Assembly: GCF_018402035.1 (NCBI RefSeq)
Contig: NZ_JAGYJN010000001.1
Location: forward strand, 248,001-312,000
Length of the DNA: 64,000 bases
Reading direction: 5' to 3'
Source: Roseicyclus sp.
GTDB taxonomy: Bacteria > Pseudomonadota > Alphaproteobacteria > Rhodobacterales > Rhodobacteraceae
The first letter of the stretch is position 1, and the number at the start of each line of letters is the position of its first letter. The notes below the pieces were generated by a model. That model was not told the origin of the DNA. It was given only the letters and a program-made list of their open reading frames with translations, and did no database searches. Shown piece after piece: positions 25,783 to 36,328 of this stretch. A program made the position numbers and the translations under genes.

Positions 25783-27239
25783 TCATACTGCTCCCGGTAC
25801 CTGCGCACGACCCAAAGCGCGAAAACATTTAGCCCCAAGGTGATCACGAACAGCGTGATCCCCAGCGCAAAGGCCACGAGCGTTTCAGGCGAATTGAATT
25901 CCAGATCGCCCGTCAATTGGCTCACGATCTTCACGGTGATCGTTGTCATCGCCTCGAACGGGTTAAGGTCGAGCTTGGCCGATGCACCCGCACCCATGGT
26001 CACGATCATCGTCTCACCAATGGCGCGGCTGGCAGCTAGCAAGATCGCACCAACGATCCCCGGTAATGCAGCGGGCAAGATGACCTGACGCACGGTTTCC
26101 GATTTCGTGGCGCCCAAGCCATACGACCCATCGCGCAATGATTGCGGCACGGCATTCATGATGTCGTCGGTCAGAGATGAGATGAATGGCACCTGAAGAA
26201 TGCCAATCACGATACCCGCGGTCATGACCGACGACCCAGAGGTGCCAAGCCCGGTCGGCTCGGCAATCCATTCGCGCAGGAACGGACCCACGGTCACCAG
26301 CGCAAAAAGCCCGAAAACCACGGTGGGGATCCCTGCGATCACCTCGATCAGCGGCTTGACGACGGAGCGCACGCGCGGGCTGGCATATTCGGCCAAGTAA
26401 ATAGCTGTGAAAATGCCCGTCGGCACAGCGACAACCATCGCCACAAAGCTGATGTAGAATGTTCCCCACAACAGTGGCAAAAGCCCGAGCTGGCTATTGC
26501 CCTGAAAGGTTGGCGCCCACGTCAGGCCAAAGAGGAAGTCAGCGAAAGGATACATGGTCGAAAAACGGATCGTTTCCGACAACATCGACAAAATGATCCC
26601 AACGGTAGTCAAAATCGCGATGGTCGAGGCCAACATCAACATCCCCAACGCCACGGCCTCAACCCGATTACGCGCACGAAAATCCGCCTGCGTGATCTTG
26701 ATGGCATAGGCCAAACAGCCCAAGGCGATTAAGATCGTAAAGATGGATCGAAACAAACCGCCTGTGCTTGCCAATTCGCGGTAACTCTGCGCCGCTTGTA
26801 GCACCTCAGCTGTGACGGCAGAGCCAAGCGCCACGCCCACTTCGGCCAAGCGCGCGCGAACATCATCATCTGCAATATTCAGCGCAATCGCCTGATCTGG
26901 CGTCAACGCGCCTGCGACCACAGCACTGTCGATGCCCTGCGCGACGCGGCGCACATCGGCCATCAACAAAATACGGTCGGTTTCATTCTCAAATTGCTCG
27001 GCGGGAAAAAAGCCCGCCAGCTGCCGCTCAATCAACAAAGGCTGGGCAATGGACCAGAGCGTCAGGAAAAACAAAGCCGGCAGAAAGGCCATAATGGCGC
27101 CATGCCAACCGTAAAAATTGGGTAGGGAATGCAACCGGCGCATGTCGCCTTGCGAAGCAGCCATTGCACGGGCGCGGCCAAGAAAAAATCCGACAGCGCC
27201 AAGGGCGAGCAAGAGCAAAATGAGCACAGTGACGGTCAT
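25779..27239 (-). CDS. pstC: Phosphate ABC transporter permease PstC
   Basis: Second membrane subunit of the Pst importer. The 486-residue protein is a long-form PstC: its N-terminal half has three extra membrane segments and a soluble loop (LMADVRRVAQGIDSAVVAGA region) before the core. The core begins near residue 250 with VPTGIFTAIYLAEYASPRVR, and includes GIPTVVFGLFALVTVGPFL and the EAA loop LRDGSYGLGATKSETVRQVI. The final helix [14 protein letters not shown] ends the protein. pstS precedes it with a 70-bp gap that holds a hairpin. Confidence 0.93.
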   Translation of the reverse strand: MTVTVLILLLLALGAVGFFLGRARAMAASQGDMRRLHSLPNFYGWHGAIMAFLPALFFLTLWSIAQPLLIERQLAGFFPAEQFENETDRILLMADVRRVAQGIDSAVVAGALTPDQAIALNIADDDVRARLAEVGVALGSAVTAEVLQAAQSYRELASTGGLFRSIFTILIALGCLAYAIKITQADFRARNRVEAVALGMLMLASTIAILTTVGIILSMLSETIRFSTMYPFADFLFGLTWAPTFQGNSQLGLLPLLWGTFYISFVAMVVAVPTGIFTAIYLAEYASPRVRSVVKPLIEVIAGIPTVVFGLFALVTVGPFLREWIAEPTGLGTSGSSVMTAGIVIGILQVPFISSLTDDIMNAVPQSLRDGSYGLGATKSETVRQVILPAALPGIVGAILLAASRAIGETMIVTMGAGASAKLDLNPFEAMTTITVKIVSQLTGDLEFNSPETLVAFALGITLFVITLGLNVFALWVVRRYREQYE

Positions 27240-27260
27240 CTAACGAACCTTGCAGCGGTG

Positions 27261-27294
27261 AAAGAAATAGCACCCCAGGACAACCCCGGGGTGC
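27261..27294 (-). terminator. Hairpin between pstS and pstC (possible attenuator)
   Basis: Minus strand: GCACCCC (27294-27288) pairs with GGGGTGC (27276-27270) around an 11-nt loop, followed by TATTTCTTTC. It may stop part of the transcripts after pstS or protect the pstS 3' end, giving excess binding protein over permease. Confidence 0.5.
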
Positions 27295-27309
27295 CATAAT
27301 CACTTTAGA

Positions 27310-28356
27310 TTAGTTCAGCGGGCCCATGGCGACGCGGTTGCGCACCATGTCCTGAGTTGCGGCCAGCGCCGGGTCGGACACGAGGCCATACTGGGCCAGC
27401 GGGCCGTTCGGGCCAGCCATGTCGTCGGAGACGAAGAACTCAACATAGTCCTGCAGGCCGGGGATCACGTCGAGATGCGCCATCTTCACGTAGAAGAACA
27501 GCGGACGCGAGATCGGATATTCGCCCGAGGCAACGCTTTCGGTCGAGGGGACAACGCCGTTCATCGTTGCGACGCGCAGCTTGTCGGTGTTGTTGGTGTA
27601 GAAGGACAGACCGAAAACGCCGATTGCGTTGCGGTCGTTCTCGAGGCGCTGAAGCGTCTCGGTGTAGTCGCCGTCGATGTCGACGTTGCGGCCATTATCG
27701 GTGCGCACGGCCATGCATGCGTCCTCGGCATCGTCTTCCGACATGCCGCCAGCGACCATCGCAGCCATTGCGCCGGTCTCTTCGCAGCCAGCGATCAACA
27801 CGCGCTCGTCAAAGACTTCGCGGGTGCCGTGCTTGGTGCCGGGCGACAGGACGAGGATGTCCTGGGCGGGCAGGCTTGCGTTGAATTCCGACCACTGGCT
27901 GTAGGCGTTGTCGACGAGCGCGCCGTTGACCAAGACCTTTGCGCCGATGGCATTGTACAGATCGCCGGGGGTGAAAGCGAAAGCCGGGCCGTTGATGTCC
28001 GACGCGAAGACGATGCCGTCATAGCCGAAACGCACTTCCATCACCTCGGTCACGCCGTTCGAGGCACAACGGTCGAGGTCGGACTGCTTGATGCGCGAGG
28101 ACGAGTTCGCGATGTCGATGGTGGTCTCACCAACGCCTTCGCACATCATTGCGCGGCCAGCGCCCGAGCCACCGCCCTGAACGACGGGGGTCGGGAAGTC
28201 AAAGTTTTCACCGAAAGCTTCTGCAACGATGGTTGCATAGGGCAGAACGGTCGAAGAACCGGCAATCTGCACGTTGTCACGGCTCTGCGCGAAGGCGCCA
28301 GTTGCGGAAACGGCGGCGATTGCCAAAACCGAAACGGAAAGTTTTGCGAGCGACAT
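27310..28356 (-). CDS. pstS: Phosphate-binding periplasmic protein PstS
   Basis: Periplasmic binding protein of the Pst importer. The 348-residue protein has a signal peptide, MSLAKLSVSVLAIAAVSATG cut after AFA, followed by NVQIAGSSTVLPYATIVAEA, the PstS opening with the phosphate-binding Thr/Ser residues. PVVQGGGSGAGRAMMCEGVG and IDIANSSSRIKQSDL complete the first lobe. It is of the PstS type that has an extra 'EVRFGYDGIVFASDINGPAF' region, common in alphaproteobacteria. A strong Pho box lies about 100 bp upstream. Confidence 0.95.
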   Translation of the reverse strand: MSLAKLSVSVLAIAAVSATGAFAQSRDNVQIAGSSTVLPYATIVAEAFGENFDFPTPVVQGGGSGAGRAMMCEGVGETTIDIANSSSRIKQSDLDRCASNGVTEVMEVRFGYDGIVFASDINGPAFAFTPGDLYNAIGAKVLVNGALVDNAYSQWSEFNASLPAQDILVLSPGTKHGTREVFDERVLIAGCEETGAMAAMVAGGMSEDDAEDACMAVRTDNGRNVDIDGDYTETLQRLENDRNAIGVFGLSFYTNNTDKLRVATMNGVVPSTESVASGEYPISRPLFFYVKMAHLDVIPGLQDYVEFFVSDDMAGPNGPLAQYGLVSDPALAATQDMVRNRVAMGPLN

Positions 28357-28440
28357 GGAAGAGATCTCCTAATTTAGTCATACATCCGAACGCGCCCGAA
28401 TGCGCATCCTTGAGCGACCGCCTATCGGTCCCATGCAATG

Positions 28441-28474
28441 CTTTTGTGACGCTTAGGTAACAGCTTTATGACAC
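28441..28474 (-). promoter_or_regulatory. Tandem Pho box upstream of pstS
   Basis: Minus-strand GTGTCATAAAGCTGTTAC (28474-28457) matches the Pho box consensus CTGTCATAWAWCTGTCAC at most positions. Two further half-site-like units follow: CGTCACAAAAG (28451-28441), in the same 11-bp register. PhoB would bind here to activate the pst-phoU-phoB operon. Confidence 0.8.
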
Positions 28475-28518
28475 TCATCGACGCGCAGGCTTATTTCCAT
28501 GACGCCCCGCAAATCCGG

Positions 28519-29604
28519 TCAATCGCGCGGCAAGATCACCGTGAAAACGCTGCCCTCACCTTGGCGCGATTCGATGCGCAGACGACCGCGATGGCGGTTG
28601 ATAATATGCTTGACGATGGCCAAGCCCAGCCCCGTGCCGCCCATCGCCCGGCTGCGATGCGTATCCACACGGTAAAACCGTTCGGTCAAACGCGGGATGT
28701 GCAAAGGGTCGATCCCATCGCCTTGATCGGTGACATCGGCCACGATCAAGGGGCCGGGCATCGCGCCCATCCCCTGTTGCCAACCAATCCCGATGGTGAC
28801 GGTTTTCCCACGCCCACCATATTTCAGCGCATTCTCCGTCAGGTTCAAAAACACCTGCATCAACTGATCACGGTCGCCCTTGAGGCGAAACACATCTGCG
28901 GCTGTGTCAAGCGCAAGCTCTGGCGCGGCGGGCCGGATATCGAGCACCAGTTCACAGGCTTGTTCCTCGGCGGCGGGACGCAATGCGGCGATCACACCGC
29001 GAAGAACGGCACCAAGATCGACATCATCCGAAGGGCGCTGGCGCTCTTGCGACTCGACCCGGCTCAGCGACAATAGATCCGAGACCAAGCGGTTCATGCG
29101 CCGCGCCTCGCCCTCCATGATCCCCAAGAATCGTTCACGCGCGGTGACATCATCGCGCGCCGGTCCACGGAGCGTTTCGATGAAACCCATCACGGCGGTC
29201 AGGGGCGTGCGCAATTCGTGGCTGACATTGGCCACGAAATCACGCCGCATCTCCTCGGCTTCGCGCAGATGGGTGATATCGGTGAAATAAAGCGCCAGAT
29301 CATGCTGGCCGCGCGCATCGGGCGGGCCAATCGGCGTGATCTTGACCCGGTATTGCGTCTCACCCGTGCGTTCGGTGCGTTGCAGCCGCGCCTCGCCCGG
29401 CTGACCATCGGCAAAAGCCGCTTCGATCCGGCCTAGAAGCGACGGCTGGCGCAAGACCGAGGCATAGCTGCGCCCTTCGATCCAATTGCCCAAAAGCGTG
29501 CGTGCGGCACTGTTTGCGCGCAACACTTGCCCGCCTTGTGACAGGTGCAGCATCGGCTCGGGCACCGCCTCCATCAATTCACTCAGAAGCGCGTCGCTCA
29601 TCAT
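28519..29604 (-). CDS. phoR: Phosphate regulon sensor histidine kinase PhoR (soluble form)
   Basis: Sensor kinase for PhoB. The 361-residue protein has a PAS domain (about residues 1-115), the HisKA dimerisation helix with phospho-acceptor His129 in VANVSHELRTPLTAVMGFIE, and a HATPase domain with N box LTENALKYGGRGKTV, G1 DQGDGIDPLHIP, F box LTERFYRVDTHRS and G2 GGTGLGLAIVKHI. E. coli PhoR has membrane helices before the PAS; none is seen here, so membrane contact would depend on PhoU/PstB. It lies directly upstream of the pst operon. Confidence 0.92.
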   Translation of the reverse strand: MMSDALLSELMEAVPEPMLHLSQGGQVLRANSAARTLLGNWIEGRSYASVLRQPSLLGRIEAAFADGQPGEARLQRTERTGETQYRVKITPIGPPDARGQHDLALYFTDITHLREAEEMRRDFVANVSHELRTPLTAVMGFIETLRGPARDDVTARERFLGIMEGEARRMNRLVSDLLSLSRVESQERQRPSDDVDLGAVLRGVIAALRPAAEEQACELVLDIRPAAPELALDTAADVFRLKGDRDQLMQVFLNLTENALKYGGRGKTVTIGIGWQQGMGAMPGPLIVADVTDQGDGIDPLHIPRLTERFYRVDTHRSRAMGGTGLGLAIVKHIINRHRGRLRIESRQGEGSVFTVILPRD

Positions 29605-29839
29605 GGCCCCATGGTTTTCGCGGTTGCCGTATGTGGCACGGCGCTAGGCGTGGCGCGATTCCCATCGCTTGGCAATGGTTGCGAAATTCTTATCATCTGC
29701 ATTTGTTATCTTTGACAAAGAAATTTTCTCGCTATACTGACAACCCTGATGGCAAACTTGGCTGTCGTATCGCTGGCTGCGCCGGATCGGTCAGGCGGCG
29801 GTGCCATGCCACACCATCGTTGAAAATAAGGTGCCAAAG

Positions 29840-30259
29840 ATGGATGGAAGAGACAGGCAAGCCCTTTCTCGCGCCCGTCAAGAAGGGCCCGAGGAACAAT
29901 GCGCCGAACGCCCCGTGCTTGCGGTCGAGATCGCATGTGACGTCGTGTCGGCCTTGCCGCCGAACTTGGTGCAACCCGGCGCGCTGATCCGCTCGGTCGC
30001 GCTTGACCATTTGGCAGATATCCCGCTTGTCGGACAGGCAGCACCCATCTTGGTGCTCTCGCGCCTTGTGACGCCGGAATTCGACGCGCTCGATCTGGCG
30101 CGGATGCTGGCGCAGTATGGCTATCGTGGGCGCTATTTGGCGCTGGTTGACAGGTTACCTGATGCAAGGCTGGTCCGCCGCGAGGTTGCGGCCCAATCGC
30201 CCGGCATCAATTTCGATGTCATCATCCTTGATGGAACATCGCCGCTCCATTCGCTTTAA
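29840..30259 (+). CDS. Hypothetical protein, possible receiver-like fold
   Basis: A 139-residue protein beginning MDGRDRQALSRARQEGPEEQ, preceded by an AAGGTG that may serve as ribosome-binding site; an upstream in-frame ATG at 29801 is possible. The C-terminal 75 residues alternate strands and helices (PILVLSRLVTPEFDALDLAR, YGYRGRYLALVDRLPDARLV, FDVIILDG) in a way that resembles half of a CheY-like or EAL-associated receiver domain, but without a clear phospho-acceptor aspartate. I cannot name a family. Its stop codon lies in an inverted repeat. The gene is divergent from phoR. Confidence 0.6.
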   Translation: MDGRDRQALSRARQEGPEEQCAERPVLAVEIACDVVSALPPNLVQPGALIRSVALDHLADIPLVGQAAPILVLSRLVTPEFDALDLARMLAQYGYRGRYLALVDRLPDARLVRREVAAQSPGINFDVIILDGTSPLHSL

Positions 30260-30320
30260 AGCGTGTCGCGTTCTATTGCATTCACCGCAACAGGCGAACG
30301 ATCAAACGCAACACGCTTTA
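30257..30320. repeat. Inverted repeat carrying both stop codons of a convergent pair
   Basis: TAAAGCGTGTCGCGTT (30257-30272) and its near-complement AACGCAACACGCTTTA (30305-30320) form a 16-bp stem with one mismatch around a 32-nt loop. The outermost TAA on the left is the stop of the plus-strand gene; the outermost TTA on the right is the stop of the minus-strand lyase. It could act as a bidirectional terminator. The long loop and sharp ends also suggest an inserted mobile repeat. Confidence 0.7.
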
Positions 30321-31505
30321 GATTGCCGCAAGCCCAGCTTCGAAATCGGCAATCAGCAAATCGACATCTTCGATCCCGACCGAGATCCGGAAGAACCCAT
30401 CCGTAATGCCGAGTGCTGCGCGCCCCTCAGCCGTCAGGCCGCGATGGGAGGATGAGGGCGGATGGCTCAGCGTGGTGCCAACATCGCCCAAGGTCGGCGC
30501 AAAGGCCATCTCCGGCATCGCCTCGACCATGCGGTTGGCGGCTGCCGCATCGCCATCGATCATGATCGAGAGCATATTGCCATAACGCCCAGCCAAAAGC
30601 GCCTTAGCTTGCGCATGGTCAGGGTGATCGGTGCGGCCGGGGTAAAGCACGCGCGCCACCTTGGGTTGATCCGCGAACCAATCGGCGAGACGGGCGGCAT
30701 TTGCCTCGGCCCGGTCAAAGCGCAGCGGAAAGGTATAAAGCCCGCGCTCGGCCAGCCAGCACTCATAGGGGCTGGGTGTCAGCCCTGTGGTCACCGCGAA
30801 ATCATAGATTTTCTTGCTGTCGGCCGGATCGCGCGCTGCGACATAACCCAGCGTCACATCGGAATGGCCGGCCAAAAGCTTGGTCACCGAATGGATGACG
30901 ATATCGGCCCCATGATCGAATGGGCGGTAACCAATGGGCGTGGTAAAGGTATTGTCGACCGCCACGCGCACCCCCGCCGCTTTCGCCACAGCGATGATGC
31001 CCGCCATATCGGCGACCCGCAGGGTTGGGTTCGACACCACCTCAAGCAAGATCATCTTGGTCTCGGGCCGGATCGCGGCGCGCAGCGCCTCGGGGTTGGT
31101 GGGATCAACGAGGCTGGTGGCAATGCCAAACCGCGCAAGGTCTTGATGCATCAATCGCAGCGAGCGACCATAGAGCTGATCAGCCCCGATGATATGGTCC
31201 CCTGCCCCCAGTATCCCCATGATCGCGGCGGTAACGGCCGCCATGCCCGAACCTGTTACAAGGCCGTTCTCAGCCCCTTCGAGCATATCGATTTTCTGCG
31301 CCAGAAGTGTCGCGTTGGGATGGCCTTCACGCGCATAGGTATAGCCCTGCGCGCGGCCCTCATATTGGGCATGCAGCATGTCGATGGAGGGAGAGGCATA
31401 AACCACCGAAGGTTGGATCGGCGTGACCACGGCCCGGCTGACCCCTTCCTTCAAAGGATGGCGGCGAACCAAGGTCTGGGGGCGGTCATTGCGGCGGTCG
31501 GTCAT
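30318..31505 (-). CDS. metC: Cys/Met-metabolism PLP enzyme, probable cystathionine beta-lyase
   Basis: PLP-dependent enzyme of the trans-sulfuration family, 395 residues. The PLP-binding lysine is Lys209 in ADIVIHSVTKLLAGHSDVTL, and YTYAREGHPNATLLAQKIDM, TGSGMAAVTAAIMGIL and VSNPTLRVADM follow the family. The C-terminus has the sulfate/phosphate-binding SVGIEDVDLLIADFEAGL. Cystathionine beta-lyase of the alphaproteobacterial type is most likely; cystathionine gamma-synthase or methionine gamma-lyase cannot be excluded by eye. A perfect 26-bp palindrome lies 24 bp before its start. Confidence 0.82.
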   Translation of the reverse strand: MTDRRNDRPQTLVRRHPLKEGVSRAVVTPIQPSVVYASPSIDMLHAQYEGRAQGYTYAREGHPNATLLAQKIDMLEGAENGLVTGSGMAAVTAAIMGILGAGDHIIGADQLYGRSLRLMHQDLARFGIATSLVDPTNPEALRAAIRPETKMILLEVVSNPTLRVADMAGIIAVAKAAGVRVAVDNTFTTPIGYRPFDHGADIVIHSVTKLLAGHSDVTLGYVAARDPADSKKIYDFAVTTGLTPSPYECWLAERGLYTFPLRFDRAEANAARLADWFADQPKVARVLYPGRTDHPDHAQAKALLAGRYGNMLSIMIDGDAAAANRMVEAMPEMAFAPTLGDVGTTLSHPPSSSHRGLTAEGRAALGITDGFFRISVGIEDVDLLIADFEAGLAAI

Positions 31506-31528
31506 TTTTGCTCCATTGGGTGGGTTGC

Positions 31529-31554
31529 CCCGAATTTTCGTACGAAAATTCGGG
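31529..31554. promoter_or_regulatory. Perfect 26-bp palindrome upstream of the PLP lyase
   Basis: The half-site CCCGAATTTTCGT and its exact complement ACGAAAATTCGGG abut with no spacer. It is 24 bp before the lyase start codon and directly downstream of the proA terminator, so it fits an operator for a dimeric repressor. It has no T-run of its own on either strand. Confidence 0.6.
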
Positions 31555-31555
31555 T

Positions 31556-31581
31556 AAAAAAATCCTTTTAAGGATTTTTTT
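31556..31581 (-). terminator. Intrinsic terminator of the proBA operon
   Basis: AAAAAAATCCTT and AAGGATTTTTTT form a 12-bp stem around TT, with A-run and T-run on both sides, so it can work in either direction. It begins at the first base of the proA stop codon. Confidence 0.85.
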
Positions 31582-32861
31582 CAAGGCCGGATCGTCCCGT
31601 CGCCGGTAACGAGATATTTGAACGAGGTCAGCTGCTCTGCCCCCACAGGACCGCGCGCATGCAGCTTGCCGGTGGCAATCCCGATCTCGGCGCCCATACC
31701 GAACTCACCCCCATCGGCAAATTGGGTCGAGGCGTTGTGCATCACGATCGCGCTGTCGATTTGGGCGAAAAACTGTGCGGCCGCACTGTCATCTTCGGTC
31801 AGAATGCTTTCGGTATGCTGCGAGCCAAATTGGCGGATATGGGCGATCGCCGCGTCGATATCATCGACCACGCGCGCGGCGATGATATGATCGAGAAATT
31901 CTTTGCCCCAATCATCGGCTTTCGCGGCCACAACACCCGGCAGGCTTTGCAAGGCGGTGTCACCGCGCACTTCGACGCCCGCCGCGACCAGAGCCGCGAT
32001 CACATCGCGCCCAATGGTATCGGCCACATCACGATGGATCAGCAAGCATTCCGCCGCGCCACAAATTCCCGTGCGCCGTGTCTTGGCGTTGAGCGTGACG
32101 CGCACGGATTTCTCCGGATCGGCGCTGGCATCGATGTAGATGTGACAGATCCCTTCGAGATGGGCAAAGACAGGCACGCGCGCCTCGGCTTGTACAAGGC
32201 CAACAAGCCCTTTGCCACCACGCGGCACGATGACATCGACGAAATCGGTCATGGTGAGTAAGGCGCGCACCGCCGCACGGTCGCGCGTCGGCACAAGCTG
32301 CACCGCATCTTGGGGCAAACCCGCCGCCTTGAGGCCCGCGCGCAGGCAATCGACCAAGGCACCCGAGGAATGCAGGCTTTCCGATCCCCCACGCAAGATC
32401 ACCGCATTGCCGGATTTGAGGCATAGCGCACCTGCATCGGCGGTGACATTGGGCCGGCTTTCATAGATCACACCGATCACACCCAAGGGGGTGCGCACCC
32501 GCGCGATATGCAGCCCATTGGGCCTGTCCCATTCCGCGATCACCGCCCCGACAGGGTCATCTTGGGCCGCGACCGCACGCAGGCCCGCTGCGATGGCGTC
32601 AAGCCGGGCCGGTGTCAGTTCAAGCCGGTCCAGCATGGCCTCTGACAGCCCTTTATCACGGCCAAAGGCCATGTCTTGCGCATTGGCGGCCAGAATATCC
32701 GCCGCGCGCGCACCGATCAGGCGCGCCGCCTCTTCAAGCGCGCGGCGCTTATTGTCGGCGCTGGCCGTGGCAAGGATTGCAGCGGCAGCCTTTGCGCGCG
32801 CGCCGATATCCGCCATCAAGCTTGCAATCTCATCAGTGCTGTCGCGGGTCAGATCTTGCAT
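31581..32861 (-). CDS. proA: Gamma-glutamyl phosphate reductase
   Basis: NADPH-dependent enzyme of proline synthesis, reducing glutamyl 5-phosphate to the semialdehyde. The 426-residue protein shows the aldehyde-dehydrogenase-like fold with [39 protein letters not shown], and the catalytic cysteine region [40 protein letters not shown] and [20 protein letters not shown] are specific to ProA. ATG at 32861 is preferred to one at 32927 by family length. It is third in obgE-proB-ABM-proA order. Confidence 0.95.
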   Translation of the reverse strand: MQDLTRDSTDEIASLMADIGARAKAAAAILATASADNKRRALEEAARLIGARAADILAANAQDMAFGRDKGLSEAMLDRLELTPARLDAIAAGLRAVAAQDDPVGAVIAEWDRPNGLHIARVRTPLGVIGVIYESRPNVTADAGALCLKSGNAVILRGGSESLHSSGALVDCLRAGLKAAGLPQDAVQLVPTRDRAAVRALLTMTDFVDVIVPRGGKGLVGLVQAEARVPVFAHLEGICHIYIDASADPEKSVRVTLNAKTRRTGICGAAECLLIHRDVADTIGRDVIAALVAAGVEVRGDTALQSLPGVVAAKADDWGKEFLDHIIAARVVDDIDAAIAHIRQFGSQHTESILTEDDSAAAQFFAQIDSAIVMHNASTQFADGGEFGMGAEIGIATGKLHARGPVGAEQLTSFKYLVTGDGTIRP

Positions 32862-32939
32862 CGCTTTGGCCTTTTGCGCAGGGATCACAGCTGAGGATAG
32901 GCGTATTTTCGGAAAGGTGAAACCCAAGCTTTGGTACGA

Positions 32940-33503
32940 TCAGTGGCTCGGTGCCTCGGCCCGCTCGGTCAAGCTGTAGTCGCGGTTGATCGCAAAGATA
33001 CGCAGATCACGCGCGCCTTGCGCCATGGCGTGGTGGGCCAGATCCAAAGCCTCGGTCCGGCTGCGATCACCGGCCAAGGCCACGCATTGGCCGGGATGAT
33101 TGACGCTTTCATAGAGCCGCGCACCGGGCAACGTGAGGCCGCCATCGCCATAGGCCACGACCAAAAGCCGTGCATCGGGAATCTGATCATGAGGGGCGGG
33201 CAAATCTTGGGTCAGATGCAGCACCATCTCACCCACGCGGATGCGGTAGCCATCGAAATGGATGCGCCGCCCTGCGGCTTGGCTGGCGCGATGGGTGCTT
33301 TCGGCCCGCCATGCCGCGATGGCTTGCTCATCGGCCCAAAGCTGATGCGACAACAGCGCGCCCGCATCATCGCGCGGCTGGTAACGGTCGAGAAACATCA
33401 GCCCCGCATGTTTCGCCAAGATCGGCTTGAGCCGGTTCACATGGTCGAAATAATGGGGCATATGCCCCGGCTTGGGTTGCACATCGAAGAAAAGCCCATG
33501 CAT
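32940..33503 (-). CDS. ABM-like protein between proB and proA
   Basis: A 187-residue protein not normally part of proline synthesis. The N-terminal 90 residues read as an antibiotic-biosynthesis-monooxygenase (ABM)-type ferredoxin-like fold: HYFDHVNRLKPILAKHAGLM, FLDRYQPRDDAGALLSHQLW, and DEQAIAAWRAESTHRASQAA, the last with the 'W....H' of ABM proteins. The C-terminal half (RLLVVAYGDGGLTLPGARLY to RDLRIFAINRDYSLTER) looks like a second alpha/beta unit with LRIF strands. ATG at 33503 lies 14 bp after the proB stop; the in-frame 33536 start would overlap proB. Its substrate is unknown. Confidence 0.7.
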   Translation of the reverse strand: MHGLFFDVQPKPGHMPHYFDHVNRLKPILAKHAGLMFLDRYQPRDDAGALLSHQLWADEQAIAAWRAESTHRASQAAGRRIHFDGYRIRVGEMVLHLTQDLPAPHDQIPDARLLVVAYGDGGLTLPGARLYESVNHPGQCVALAGDRSRTEALDLAHHAMAQGARDLRIFAINRDYSLTERAEAPSH

Positions 33504-33516
33504 GCCTTGTCCCCCC

Positions 33517-35693
<2,177 letters not shown>

Positions 35694-35705
35694 TCACCCG
35701 GTCCG

Positions 35706-35775
35706 CGCCTTCTCTGTTTCATAAATATCCTGCGGGGGTCCGGGGGTGCAAAACCCCCGGGCTTGCGCCGCAAGC
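35706..35775 (-). repeat. Dispersed 3'-end element, copy B
   Basis: Plus strand: CCTTCTCTGTTTCATAAATA then TCC, G-run, a hairpin CGGGGGT-GCAAAA-CCCCCGG region and hairpin GCTTGC-GCC-GCAAGC. Read on the minus strand it follows the stop of the GNAT gene and ends in the tail GGATATTTATGAAACAGAG shared with the other copies. Confidence 0.7.
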
Positions 35776-35788
35776 CTGTCTTACGCTG

Positions 35789-36328
35789 TCAGGCGAGACG
35801 TTTCAAATAGGTCCATGTCGCAACCTTTGCCCCGCGCGCGACCGAGAACGCTTCTGCATCGCCAAGGTAGTCGAAACCAGCATTGGTCAGCACCCGTGCC
35901 GAGCCGGGATTATCTTGGAACACGCTGGCAAAGATCGTTTGGCTGGCCAGCGGATTGGCCGCGATGAGCGCGCGCACCGCCTCGGAGGCAAAGCCCGTGT
36001 TCCACATGGTCGGCGCGACCCAAAAGGCGATCTCGGTCTGGTCACGGTCCAGCTGGTGCAGCGTGATCAGTCCAAGAAACTCCGCGCCGCCCGCTTCAGA
36101 GCCATCCATTGCCCAAGTAAAGACATCACGATCCGCGCGCATCGCCTGCGCGATCAAGGTCTCTGCCGCGCCGGGCGGATAGGGGTGGGGAATATGGGTG
36201 GTCATCTCGGCCACGCGCCTGTCACCGGCATAAAGCCGCATCAGACCCGCATCGGCATTGCGCAAAGGGCGCAGAAGCATCCGTGGCGTCTCGATCACGG
36301 GTTGCGCGATAATCGTTTCTTGTTTCAT
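35789..36328 (-). CDS. GNAT-family N-acetyltransferase (RimJ/RimL type)
   Basis: A 179-residue GNAT enzyme of the RimJ/RimL-like subgroup, which acetylates amino termini or small substrates. It opens PVIETPRMLLRPLRNADAGL, typical of the group, has LGLITLHQLDRDQTEIAFWV (the central beta strands), then PTMWNTGFASEAVRALIAAN with the acetyl-CoA-binding region, and ends ASVFQDNPGSARVLTNAGFD plus YLGDAEAFSVARGA. The substrate cannot be predicted. It ends in copy B of the dispersed element. Confidence 0.87.
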   Translation of the reverse strand: MKQETIIAQPVIETPRMLLRPLRNADAGLMRLYAGDRRVAEMTTHIPHPYPPGAAETLIAQAMRADRDVFTWAMDGSEAGGAEFLGLITLHQLDRDQTEIAFWVAPTMWNTGFASEAVRALIAANPLASQTIFASVFQDNPGSARVLTNAGFDYLGDAEAFSVARGAKVATWTYLKRLA

